Part shown: positions 1-12,251 of the stretch, piece after piece
Position numbering within the stretch: position 1 is the first letter of the stretch
Layout: every line of letters begins with the position of its first letter
Assembly (NCBI RefSeq): GCF_000006565.2
Contig: NC_031476.1
Location: forward strand, 3,992,458-4,056,457
Direction: 5' to 3'
Origin: Toxoplasma gondii ME49
Taxonomy: Eukaryota > Apicomplexa > Conoidasida > Eucoccidiorida > Sarcocystidae
Length of the DNA: 64,000 bases
Program-made: the position numbers and the translations under genes
The notes under the pieces: generated by a model
Told to the model about the DNA's origin: nothing
What the model saw: only the letters and a program-made list of their open reading frames with translations
Database searches by the model: none

Positions 1-179
1 GAGAAACCTTCACCAAAGAGCACCCCCTCATAGGACTGAGCTTTCGGCGCAAGCTCAACCCAAATTTGGTACATCTCTGCGCGATCTTGAGATTCAGGTA
101 TCCAAGAAAAGCAGATAACACATCCGCATGGGAGACTTGTGACCAGTCGCGTCGCTCTCCGAGTCCGTTGTTTGTCGTT

Positions 180-3100
180 TCACGTGTTGTAAAGAAAAGC
201 GCAGCCGATGTCCAAGTGTCGGTGGCCTGGAGCACAAGCACCACGGAAGCAAAAATATGAAGAGATAAAAACTCGATCTCCGAGTACTGAGGGAGCCTGC
301 TCGAAATCCTAGACAAATCGCTATTCTCTCAGCTCTATTCGTGAATTATCTGGAGTAACGAGTACGTCCGCATACCTAATTAAAAGGCTTTCCTGAGCCG
401 CTTTCGACTATGTTCTAGGCGTACGCCAAGGACTACTGGATATCAACAGAGTGTCCTGACAGAGACGAAGGAGTGAAGCCTCTTCGCTGTCAGGAGAGAG
501 AGGATCTAGAAGGCTTCATGCATATTCAAGGCGTAGAACAGCACGAGAGAAAAAAGCGAGAACAGCACTGACAGACTTCCTTGGTTGTACAAACACCCCC
601 TTACCTTTGTCAGACACACGTCGGAACATCGTCAAGACCGCATCCGTCACAGGACACTTCAGCGACTGAGCCTAAAACGCAATACGTACAAGTGAAAGAA
701 CCGGACGCCTTGCATTTGCAAACTGCGACAGTTCTACATAGTACACATTTGGCATTTTTTCATCTTTACTTCGCCTCTTCCCACACTGTTTGTCTCGTCA
801 AAATTGCGCACCCTCGCTGCTCTGCCTCTCCTTTGTTCCCCTCCTCTCCACATCACTGGGAGGCAAGAAATAGACCACCGACCCTCAGGTTCTCTCGTGA
901 AATCTTGTTTCCCGAGACGTTTCTGCCTTTGCCCCTTCCGGAGTTTTCTCACCTCGAAAGCACCTTTGCAGAGCAGCAGATCCTTGACAATTAAGTCCAC
1001 AGAAAAACCGCCTGAATACGCGCGACTCGCCGGCGAAGTGGCCACGATTCCCGGTGCCGGGTTATACTGCTCCGCTGACCAGCACCTGCACGTGCACCCC
1101 CCGAGGAAACGGGAAACGCAGCTTTTCTCTAGGGTGCGCACTGGCAGTAATCCGTTTCCGACGGCTAGAAGTTAAGGCGAGTGTGGAGCTCCATGCACGG
1201 ATTGGTTCTCAACGTCGACTTGGCACAAAAATGCGTTCTATCAACGACACATGCATCCCACAAAAAACTCCTAGCAATCCATAAAACAAGAACCAGCTGA
1301 TCTGTGTCGCGTTGGACTGCACGAGAGTTCGATCCATCAGCTTTGGAGACAGTCGAAACAGGAAGGACGTCACTGCGGAAGAGTTTCCAGAGATGAACCT
1401 CATCCATACACACGCATGCTTCACACAACCATGACAAAGAAGTCTCTCTAAACACAAAGAACGAACCTGCCAGACGAGGCATTGACCACGTCATTAAGGA
1501 GCTTCAAATCGACACCGAGTGCCTCGCCAAGTCGAAAGGCCTCGGCGACGCCCAGCATGGACGCTGCCAAGATGAGGTTGTTGCAAACCTGCATGCAAAG
1601 ATCAGGAACCGCGTCTGAAAGCATGTAGAAGCCTTTCGCCAGGAAACGAATCGTAAGAAAGGACCCGCGAGAGCCCACGGAAGGGGAAATCCCGTAGACA
1701 CAAAGTTCACTCTCGTAGGGCGACACGCGTGGAGACACCAAAGACGCACGACAGCCTCGCGATGTTTTTCACCAAACAGAAGCGTGTGAAGTGACACCCC
1801 ACACTGCCGATAGGAGAGTGGAAAAATGCGGCCACCCGCACACCCGCACACCCGCACAGTCGACAGAACAGATGAGTGAATGTTGTTGACCGACGCAACA
1901 CATATAGGAGCACAGAAATTGAAACTATTGAAACGCATGAGCGCATCAGGGCTGCTTTCGCCGTGTGCCCGCGAGGGTTGAACAACCGTCCTCCAATACA
2001 GAGACAAGATCTGCTAGGAATGTGAAATACACTACATGGTGCAGGTGTAAGCTTCTCGTTCTTCACGCCGGCTCTGCGGCAAACACGCGTTTCGACGAAT
2101 GTCACGATCGCTCTAGAGACACCAAGGAGACGAAGCATTAAGCTTCGGGAAGCCTTCGCATCTCGACTACAACCGTTTTCAGTCTCTCCACCCTCCACTG
2201 CGCGACCGGAATGGAAGCGTTCCCGCTTCTGCTGACCGTGCCTGAGGGGTGGAAGACACTGAACGCTTAAGATGGTCGATCCACCGAGGTCACAGTTTGT
2301 TTCCGTACAACGTGCAACGAATTCACGAGTACCAACATCTCACCAATGAAAGTAAGTTTTAGTACCTCTGGGAAGAGCAATAATGTCACAGCTGAAAAGT
2401 ATGCTCGTGTATCGACATCTAGCCCAACAGCCATCGTGTGATGTGCCCATACTAGAGAACCTAAAATAGAAATACAAGCATGGCTGAAACCGCAGAATGA
2501 CTACCGAAGACAGAAGAAGATGAGTAGCTCCAGACGGGCGACACCCTGGCAAGGTGCTACGCCAAAAATCGAAGACGCATGCGTCCAATGGCGAGGATTC
2601 AGCCAGAAACGAAAAGACCGTCCTTTCCCCATTGGGACAAAATCAAATTTGAGAGACACGACTCGGCGCATTAATTCGAAAACGAGCACGACGGGAAGTC
2701 AAAGCCTCCTTTGTGAGCACCGCGAGGGGCAGACGACGCGACAGTTCGAGGCAAACGGAACACGCAGCTGTGGACTAGACCACCGCGAAAGCATCAGGGC
2801 TACGTGAAATGCACTTTTCATAGAAACACACTTAAAAAAACGTCCTTGGAAGACCTATTGGAAACATGCAATAGACACGCGCAGCAGAACGAAGAGGCCA
2901 CACCAGACGTCGACGAACAGAAGGGTGCAACACTTGAAACGGCGCACCTTGAAGGCCTGTCCAGTGCCAACGGCTTCTCCACAGTGAACAACTCGCGACC
3001 CCATAAGACGGAGAAGAGAAGAAGCAACTGAGACTTCGTCGGTCGACCCTCCCGCCATGAAAGTGAGGGTGCCCGCAGTCGCCGCTGAGATAAGGGAGAG

Positions 3101-4640
3101 ATGACTCAAGACTTTAGAGTAAAAGAGAAAAGGGAAACAAGTCCGAAGCAGCAACAGTCGACGAGAGGCGCAGATGTGAAATGAGGGAGAGAGACAAACC
3201 CGACAACGAGGGGCAGCCCCGAAGTCCACGCGACGTGACGGATGGCTACTGGAGATCGTGGAGATAGCGCATGCAGTTTGGTGTCACTTTAAAGTGAAGA
3301 CATCTTACCGGGAACGCCACCGGACACTGGCGCATCGACGAAATGGTGGCCACGACGTGTCACCCTTTCGGCGATCTGAAGACAATTCGAGAGAACAAGC
3401 GTTAGGATTCAGGTGACTTCGCCTCCGAGTGAGACTTCGTGCGACATCCTGCAAATCAGACTTTCGAATACAATACTGCTCGGTGGCCAGTGAATGCCAG
3501 TGACAATATGCATCACTCAGGGGGCCTTCACTCTCGACAAGTCCCGCCAGTCTTCCAAGCAGACTCAGATGCACCCCTCAAGAACTGAAGACGAGAAACG
3601 ACACAGACACGAGGAAGCGTCAGTTCCTTAGGCTGTTCATTTACCTCGACCGCGTGGAGAGGCCCGATGGTGCTGCAGTCGATGACGAAGGCGCGGCACA
3701 AGTCGAGGGAATCCTGCGCCTTCCCTGACGCTCCTTCGAGCGCCCTGAGAAGGCCATTGTCAGAAAGCAGAGCTTCTTCAACATGACGGCCGCTTGGCAA
3801 CATGCTGATGACGACAGGGAACGGCGGCGCCGCTCCACATGCTGCAAAGTCCCTGTTTTCGCGCAGGATTTGATTGGCGTCGTGCTGCCACTCGGCCACA
3901 TGCGGCTCCTTCTGGAGAGCGGCGGAATGAGAAACAGCGGGAAAGCAGGTGGAACGGAACGCGCGGCCCGGATCGGAAACAGGCTCGACACACCTACGCA
4001 ATACTTCCTGCCGTGTGCTCCCTTCACAAGTTTCGGTTTCCACATTTCCATGTGATAAAAACGAGGCCCGCAGCTTGCTGCCAAGGTCCGCCACAGAGCA
4101 GGCGGGGACGGCTCCAAACTGCTTCTGCAGATGATAAGAGGCGTCGGATTTTCCAGGGTCGTAGACGCACAAACGGATGCCGCGACCTGCCAAGTGAGTT
4201 GCCATGGGAAGACCCATGTTGCCCAGGCCTAGAAATCCAACAAGACGGCCGGTGTGCTTTTCAGCGACCTCTGCGATATGCGTTGAAAGGTCGCCGTCAC
4301 GAAAAGGCTGCACCGAAGGTTCCACTTGCTGGGGGTGACTGTCGTGAGCAGAACTCATAGAGGCGTATGCATGGTAGGCGCGGGTACGAAGAGGAAACAC
4401 AGAAAATGGCGGCAGATTCAGGCGAGAATGACGAGTTCTGGATGGAATTCTCCATTGTTTGACCCAACAAAAAGGAACGGCAGATCCGCGACGAAAACCT
4501 CGTTGGAAAACGGAAAAACGCCCACCTGCCCAGCCATCCCCACACGCCGGCGGCAGGAAGGTGGGGAAAAGGAAAGGAAGAACTCCCTGGACACCCTTTC
4601 CCACTGAACCGAAGGAAGAGGAGAGATGCGTAGCTGCCAT
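180..4640 (-). CDS. HIBADH: 3-hydroxyisobutyrate dehydrogenase-like protein, seven exons
   Basis: This is an NAD-dependent beta-hydroxyacid dehydrogenase. The family oxidises 3-hydroxyisobutyrate to methylmalonate semialdehyde in mitochondrial valine breakdown. The exons I read are 4640-3645, 3375-3309, 3084-2948, 1588-1467, 1085-953, 671-605 and 226-180; all junctions are GT..AG and in phase, giving about 522 residues. Visible signatures are the Rossmann motif GLGNMG, the substrate loop FVDAPVSGG followed by [10 protein letters not shown], the catalytic-lysine segment GQAFKVCNN, the CWS..YNP block, and a short C-terminal exon with the LDIGCAF pattern. The first exon carries about 100 extra N-terminal residues rich in Arg and Ser, which fits a mitochondrial presequence, and an insertion after the first Rossmann strands. 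The start at 4640 is the first Met of the open frame; an internal Met close to the domain is an alternative. It is divergent from the CK2 beta gene. Another family member, such as glyoxylate reductase, is possible. Confidence 0.85.
1833..1856. repeat. Short tandem repeat in a HIBADH intron
   Basis: Three perfect copies of the 8-mer CACCCGCA lie in the intron between the third and fourth exons of the dehydrogenase gene. This is a simple repeat with no visible coding role. Confidence 0.8.
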
Positions 4641-6630
4641 TTACCGGGGGAAATGCAATCCCGGTCTGAAATGGGAGCTAAACGAACGCGACGGATATTC
4701 CACGGAAGGCTCCGTGTCCGCCCGTTTTATGGCGACTTGTCCCGGCTCAGGTGTGCGTACACCCTAGAGCCGAAAGCTACAGAGGAGGCGGATGGACAAA
4801 TCAACTGAACAATCACCGTCTTTTTAGTCATAGAAGAAAGGAAGGGCCACCATTCTTTCCAATGTCACCGTTTTCATTCCCTCCTCGTTTCGCGCCACGT
4901 GTGGGTCCCTCTAAGGGCGTAAGGGTGAACAAGAAACTCGTGCACATACCGTAAACGAATCACCGCCTTTATGGTTCAAGGTACCTTCGGTTGTTGCCAA
5001 CAGGCCCGCAACGGAGAATGCGTCTGTTAAAAAGTGAAGAAATGAGATGGACTCAGCTGCCAGCGGCTCTCGGCTTCGTCCCACCGTTCGACTCTCCCCA
5101 CCAGCTTTTGGACGGGCTAGTCTTAAACGCGCTGTCTCACGTGTGCATGACGATGAGAACGCTTGGTTTTTTCCAGGAAGCCGAGAGGCGGCTAGGCTCA
5201 TGGCGGCAACTTGGAGCAAAGAGCAGGCTCTTTTCCTATTTTCCCGGCTCTTCTGCGGCAGTCGATCGTACAGCAGAATCGAGAAATGCCTGAGAGGTCT
5301 CGAGGGAGAGCGATAGCCGAGGGAGGACGCTTTCGGGTATACGCCGGTCGGAGAAATGGAGAAAAGGTGTGTGACGTCGCGCAGGTGGCTGATCTCTGCG
5401 TGCGCTGAGAGGGACGAGTCTTCAAAGCGGGAGAGGCGGGAATAAAAGGGGAGGGGAAAATACCAGTTGAGAGTTTTGGAATGTGCGTGTTCGGCGAAGA
5501 AACTGTCGTTTTTTCGGTTTCAGGCCCCGTGCAGAGAAACTGGAAAAAGCCGCTGTCGGGTGCGGTTGTCCCCGTGCTCTGTCTTTTTCGAATTTTCCAC
5601 TTTCACAGAGAGGCATCCGCTCTGGCCGGCGCTGCCACAGATGTTTCCGCTTTCCGTTTGAATCCTCGCGACGCCCCTAAAAAAGCCGTTTTCCCTGTTT
5701 CTGTTTCTCCATCTGTACGGACACTTCAGGGGCGCCGCGAGGCGAGTTTCGCAACTTCCTCAAATCCGGTCCGCTTCCTTGTCTCGCTTCTCTGGGGGCG
5801 GCCTTTCGCGCGTCCGCAGCCAATCCTCGCTTATCTGCTCGGGTTTCCTTCACTGCCTTCTTTGAGTTCCCATCTAATCGTTTTCTCCGGGATTTTATCG
5901 TCGTTGCGTGCGGCTGAGGCCGCGGTGAGGAGACTGGAAACCGACGTCAAGAAGCCCGTGTGCAGTTCCTGCCCAGGATAGAAAAGCATCGTGGAATTTG
6001 CTGTGAATGCCCCCGTCGTTTTTCACTTTCGACCTGCCTTCGATTTGTGTCACTCGGCGTCTCGCCTGTTCCATCTGGTTCTTCCTCGGTTGGTTCTATC
6101 ATCGTTTTATTGCCTGTTCGTCTGTTCACTGTTGGAAGCCCTTCGAGCTTCCCGCCTCTTGCCTCGCGAGGCCGCACACTTTCGTTTGCCGTTTTTCCTT
6201 TCCTCATCCACAAGACTCAGTTGTCTTTCAACCGCTGTCTTGATTCTTCCCCTCGAGTTTCAATCGTTTCATCAGCCTCCGGGGCATGTCTTCTCTCTTG
6301 CGTCGAAGCTGTGACTTGTCGCTCAGTTCCGTCAACGCCCGTCTCTCTGCCCACAACAGACCGAGGACCCGTTCTTCTCAACTCGTCAGCGTCAAGGCTA
6401 CACACACGCTCCTCTTCAGCAAACGAAGCCGTTTCCTCGTCCCTCCGTCAACAGCTCTTTTAGTCGATAATCCCCCTGACAGCGCTCTCACCTCGTGGTA
6501 GACGGCCGCCTTCTCCCCTTCCGCCTTTCATCTCCTCCCCTCTTACCCCGCTCTCCACCCTCTCCGCGGTCCACTCTCTCTGCGTCGCGTGTGTCTGTTC
6601 TCCACAGCGCGCGTTTCCGCTGTGTCCAAG
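4641..6630. promoter_or_regulatory. Divergent intergenic interval between HIBADH-like and CK2 beta genes
   Basis: About 2 kb separate two oppositely oriented start codons, so both promoters and both 5' UTRs should lie here. Open frames on both strands in this stretch overlap each other, show no family motif and have no consistent splice partners. I see no TATA element that I would trust. The part nearest CK2 beta (from about 5450) is rich in pyrimidine tracts, as is usual for coccidian 5' UTRs. Confidence 0.55.
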
Positions 6631-9600
6631 ATGACTCTCACTTCTTCGGCTTCCCGTGGCGGGGCTCCGGGCCGCTCAGGCGCCCACTTCGGTTCGGAGA
6701 TCGCTTCCTCTCTGCTTCCAGCGGTGGAAGAGCGCGAGGAGGCGAGGCAGCTGGGACGCCGCGAGACAGAAGGTCGCCTGCGAGAAGACGCGACTTCCAA
6801 TGTGCGTGCGGCAGCGGTAGGTACACCCGTCTTCACGCGGGCCTCTGAGGAGGAGGACGAGGAAGACGAAGAAGAGGGGGAGACCTGGATCTCCTGGTTC
6901 TGTGCGCTCGAGGGTCACGAGTGCTTCAGCGAAGTCGATGAGGAATACATCAAAGACACGTTCAACCTTTTTGGCCTGAAACCTCTGATCGGAAACTACG
7001 ACGCAGCTCTGGACATGATCCTCGGCGCCGCCCCCGACGACGAAGACATCGACGAGCAACACTTCCTAGAGGTCTATCGGGACGCCATGGATCTCTACGG
7101 CCTCATCCACTCGCGATACGTCATCACACCCAGAGGTCTCGCTCAGATGGTGAGGAAACAGCGAAGCGGGAAAGCCTCGAGGGAGTGCGTGTTGAAGAGC
7201 AATGACAGGAGTGGTGTCATCGCGGGAGAGACTGAGGAACGAAAGGCAGCGGTGTCTCTACAGTGCTTAGTGGAAAGTCTGTTTTTTCTTCTCTTGGCTT
7301 GGTAGTCGCTCTCATCTTCAGTTACTTGGATATCTCTCGAGGTCAGTGTGACCGCTCAACGCACGCATGAATTCATTAGACACACCTTTCAGCGCGCCTT
7401 CAGGATTACGTCTCTTCGTTTTCGTTTCTCTCCGTCTTGTATATCTCGATGATTTGTCGAGTTGTGTACTTCGGAGTCCGTTTCTGCGTTTTGCGTCTGT
7501 GCCTGCCTGTGCGTTTATTATGCTTTTGGAATTCTGGTTTCTGAAGAGATCTATGATCTGCCTTCGCACGCGTTTCATCCTTCCTGAATGCAAACCTTCG
7601 GGCCGCTTCTCACAGATCGTGAGCTGACTCGGCCGAACTGAGAAGCCGTAGTCGTCGTGTGGACAGCTCCGCTGCATTTATCCACCACATGCAATGCATA
7701 GAATGCTGTCGCCCTCCCGCTTGATTGTCTGAGAATTGTATCTCCTGTTTTTGTCTGCTGCGATCTACCTATCAGAATCTATAGGTGTCTCTATCCGTCG
7801 CCATCTGTCTGTGTAGTGGTCGACAGGGTGAAACCGTCACGTCGGAGCACTGTCTGTCCATGCCGAGTCTACGTCTCTGACGTATCGAATGTTTCTGACG
7901 TACCGTGCCCTTTGTGTCTCTACAAATCCCGCAGTTGCAGTGTAGGGCAGCGTTCTATGTCTGTGACGCTGAGGTTGAGTATATGGGAGTCTGGAAGATG
8001 TTTCGACTTGTGCCTGTCTTTTGTTCAGCGAGAAAAATATATTTCTGGGCAATTCGGCGAATGCCCACGAGTCCTGTGCGATCGCCACCCTGTTCTCCCT
8101 CTTGGCATTTCTCCGGATCTCAGCTCTCACCGACTTCGGGTACGTCACTGAAAAAGAAAGTTCCGACACTTACGCATCTTTGTGTACGCGGGAGAGAGGA
8201 GTCGACAGTCATGGGCCTGCAGCGTGAATAGGTGGCTGCTGAACTACCGACGTCTCTCGTGGTCTCTCTGGACTTGCCAGTGTTTCAAAAAAGATACACA
8301 TCTTTGTCTTCCAGGATGTTCAAGGGAGAGAGCCCGTGTGGGCGCTGACGAGTGTCTGTGTCGACATCTTGAAAGGTGAACCACTGGAGAAGGCGTCGCG
8401 TATAAACAGGCGATCCACTAAATTCCGAGATTCGCCTGCATGTGCAGGTGGGCGTGGCGAACGCTTCCGAGCCCAGGTGCACAGCATGGTGGTCTGGGTC
8501 AAAAAAGGCCTCAACCGAGATTCTGCTCCACACAAAGAGGGGGGGGGACTCTCTTGTGACAGGGGTCGTTCTCGCTTGTCTGTCCAGATCCTGTCGGGAG
8601 TGTCAGGGGCGTCTGTGAGACTGGGAGGCGCGCGTGGTCGTTCTGCGCGCTTTTCTACGATTTCTTCATTTCGTTCTGTGTCTGTTTCAGATATGTTGTC
8701 CCCGTTGGAGTGCCCGTCGTGAGTGCTGTTTCCGTCTCTTCGTTCCGAGATTTTGGTTCCACTTTTTCTCGTTTTTCCGCAGCTGTACTGCCCGCTTTGT
8801 CAAGAGGCGTACGACGTGCGTGAAGGCAGCGAGGAAGCAAAGGACATCGACGGCGCCTTCTTCGGTCCTTCCTTTCCCCACATTTTTCTTCAGACCTTCC
8901 CGAACTTGGTAAGAGCCTGTCGTGACTGTGGCATGTTGACTGCAGCTCCGCCGCTTCCATATGCTTGGCCTTCGTCTTGCGCTTGGCGCTGTGGCAACGG
9001 GTCCATCTTCGACGTTGCTCTCTATGGTTGACGTCCTCTCCATGGCTACGGTTTTTCGTTCCGTTGTTTTCCCCATGACGCCGATTTCTTCTCGTCTCCA
9101 GGATCAGGTTTCCTGCTCCGTCTGAACTCCCCCACAGCGTCCTTTCCATTTGCTCCGTTTCCCCGATCCTCGTTTTTGCACGACTCCCGTTTCTTCCGAC
9201 CTCCATGGCCACAGGTCCTCGGCGGTGTCTCTTTCCCATGCAGGTGCCCCTCGACGTCCCCGTCCCGTATCAACCGAAGATTTTCGGCTTTCGAGTCCAC
9301 AACAGAAAATCGATCGTTCAGCTGAAACTCGAGCGAGTGAGCATGCCTCTTAAGGCGGTTTACGCTTCCCGTCTCCCCCGGGCTGCGGTGTTTGATCTTT
9401 TTGTCTTTCGTGTTCTCGCTGGCTCTTTCTCCACCTCACTCACCGGGAGAGACGCAGAGGCGGTCTCTGGCCTCGATGCCGTGCTTGAGCATGCGCGGAG
9501 GCGTACGTTCCCTCTCGTGTTCAGGGCAAGGCAGTTCGTCTCTCAGGTCTTCTCTTGGGCGGCGCTTCGTGCGTGAGGCCTGTGCTTCCTTGCGACTATG

Positions 9601-10080
9601 TGGCGCCAACCGTGGGTCTCGTCGAGTGACGTTTTTTACCTTAATGGTGCGTTTTTTTTCTCCTTCCTCTTCATCTTTCTTGTTCTCCCCTGTTCTTCCC
9701 CATGTTCTCGCTCTTGTCCGCCTTCTTGCCTCCCGTGAGGTCTCTCTCCTGCTTGTTGCCTTGGTGTCTTCTGCGTCCTCGCTTCTTCGCGGCTTGGTTC
9801 TCTCCTCATCCATCCGCGTGTTTCGTTCGGTCTTTGCGCGCAGGGTGAATATGGAGCAGACTGTGTGCCAGCCGGTAGCGCGCGTCCCGCGATCGCGGCG
9901 TCGCACGCGGTGCCGGCGTCTGGCGTCGAGGAGGCCCGCGGAGCTGAGCGCGAGTCTCCTCAACTCGGGGCAGAGAAGAAGGAAGAGACTCTGACGGCGG
10001 AGACCGACGCAGCGTTTGCAAAGCCGGCATGCGAGAGCAGCGTGAGGCCCTCGGGAGACTGGAAAATTCCTGGCACATGA
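6631..10080 (+). CDS. CK2B: Casein kinase II regulatory (beta) subunit
   Basis: This is the regulatory subunit of the CK2 tetramer: it dimerises through a zinc finger, stabilises the catalytic alpha subunits and steers substrate choice. Exons are 6631-7149, 8029-8139, 8783-8908, 9244-9336 and 9844-10080. All are in phase 0 with GT..AG borders, giving about 361 residues. The hallmark opening WISWFC is followed by the acidic loop (DEDIDEQ) and then SRYVITPRGLAQM. The zinc-binding cysteines are the pair in CPRVLC and the pair in LYCPLC, with DGAFFG and FPHIF beyond. The family is usually 210-280 residues; here about 85 residues rich in Gly, Arg and acidic residues precede the domain, and a 78-residue low-complexity tail follows it. 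An in-frame Met at 6589 is an alternative start. The gene converges on the Toc75-like gene. Confidence 0.93.
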
Positions 10081-12251
10081 GTCGCGGACGGCGCCGAGAA
10101 GAGGGCGACATGCGCCTCGAAACACTACGTCGCACAACGCAAGAAGACGAGCGGAGAACCAGACGAGGAAGAAGGAAGCAAAGGGTGGGGAACAAGAAAC
10201 ACAGGAGCGAAGATGACGGCGAAGCTGTTGAGGGAGAAGGGAGAGACGTGGAACGCAATGCAGAGGAGCAAGAAGAGAAGGAAGACACTGCAGGCGACGG
10301 TGTAGAAGAAGGGTAGAATTGGAGGACGGAACAAGATGTCCAGAGGAGGGAAGCGAGGAAAGCCAGGGCAAAGGGAGGAGAATCTGTGTGATCAAGAGGA
10401 ATGAGGAAATGCACGAGGAGAGCCGGGGACTCGGAACGTGACACTTTGAGTTTTCTCAGATCTCTGCAAGTCTGAATGGAATCCTCAGTCTCGTTGCTCT
10501 CACGGCCTCTCGCCCCTCCTGCCCACTCTGACAGAATACGCTTCTGCACTGCTCAGCGTGAAGCAACATCGGAAAATCGCCGGTATTTTCTTGCGTCGTC
10601 GGCAGAAGCGCATTCGCGGCCGTGATCTGTGCGGTCACGAAAGGGGAGAGGAGGGGGGCGAGGGGGCGCCGGGGGTATTTTCGATACAAAGGACTCGAAA
10701 GACAGGCGAAGCAGGCTCCACACACACGGAGACAGTTTAGGACAAACGCGTTTTTTCGCGCATGCGTTTTATGTGTCTCACGTGTCTCGATCGCTGGAAC
10801 CCAATCGCGTTCTCCACTCATTCGCAGACAGGAACCACGAGACACCAACGCAGAAAAAGAGAGAACGAAGGCGAGGGACGCCGCGCAAGAGTGGGCTGAA
10901 GGCGCAGATGAGGAACGAAGTGGAGAGGACAGTCGTGAGGGAAATGAGTGTTTCTTTTTTGACAACTGAAACAACTTGGACCATGTTTGGAGTGTCTCAA
11001 CACGCGAACGAAGCGGTGGCTTCAGACGAGTCGGGGCTCAGTACGAGTTCCCAGAAAAGGATCACCACACGCGAGGTGTACATACAGCTGGGGGAATCTT
11101 AGCTTTACACGCGGGAAAACCTGTAGGCAGCGCAGGCCGAAACAGAGAAGCCTCTGGAAAGTTAGCAACCAGGTGTTTTTGCACAGATGTGACCGCCACT
11201 GGTACCGCCTTGCGCGGAAGTTTCGGCATACCTGCCACAAATGGAACTCGCGCCCACAGCGAGACAACGCAGAAATCAAGCGTAGAGTCGAAGCAGCTCA
11301 AGGAATGGGGCTGGAGAGAGCAGAAGTCACACATGATTTGGTTGTCAGCATTCTATAACTGGAGTCTTCTTCACGCCGGTATCTCTACAGTGTTAGAAGC
11401 AATGTGGAATCAGACTGTCTGTATTTCGCATCTGGAGTCCCGTTGAGTATCCGAGATCCTCTAGCGCCTCGCGAGCGGTGGACTGAAACCGACGTTTCCG
11501 ACACTGTGAAAGTGCGTCTTTTCTCAACGGCTGCACATGCGCCTCCTTCAAGAGGCAGGCAGCGCGAAAGAGATTCTCCCTCGCACTTGTACGCTGTCTG
11601 TTAACCAAGCCATTCAACACAGCTTCAGTTTTTCGCGGTGTCCAAGTTTGACAGGCGGCAGGCGCACTGCACCAAAGACAAAAAAGGTCGCCAGAAGAAT
11701 GGAGAGACCCGCGTGCTGCTAAACGAGGAGGGAGAAGGAGAGTGTCTGGCGCGACGAGAGAGAAAGACTCTCAAAGACCCCGCCATGATCCGCAAGCTCG
11801 CCGGACCAAAAACCGCGGGATCTGACATGGAGACTCAGGCGTTGTCTGTTTCTCAGGGGAGTTAAAAAGATCCCCTTCTTCGGGAAAAAAGGGTCCGCCG
11901 CCTCTCCGAATCACCTCAAAAAACCTCACTCGAGGAAAATCGCTCACTATCATCCGAACAACTAAAACGTTCCCTTGACTCGTCTATCTACTTTCCCCCT
12001 GCACATCGAGTTCGCTTCCATCCGATGTGTTTTCCTTCAACGACCCCGTTGTCCCAAACCGCTCTCTCGACCGCCCTTCCCCCGACTCTGTGCCGCCCTC
12101 GTTTTCTCTCCGATTCCATCGAAAATTCCCCGCAAAGTCCCGCCGCGCCGCCTCCCTTTGCGGCCTCGATTCTCGGCACCTCAACGCCCGAAACCACATG
12201 TAGATTCTTCGTCTGCAGACCCCTCTCGCGGTTTCCATCTCTCGCCCTGCC
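10081..12251. other. Convergent 3' interval (CK2 beta / Toc75-like)
   Basis: The stop codons of two convergent genes bound this stretch, so it should hold both 3' UTRs. Open frames occur on both strands but they overlap one another and carry no recognisable domain. I see no additional gene. Confidence 0.6.

Noticed and set aside
8689..8721. Extra CK2 beta exon after a TTTCAG acceptor
   Set aside because: Including it breaks the phase into the LYCPLC exon. Direct joining of 8139 to 8783 keeps phase 0 and gives the family's usual spacing before the second cysteine pair.
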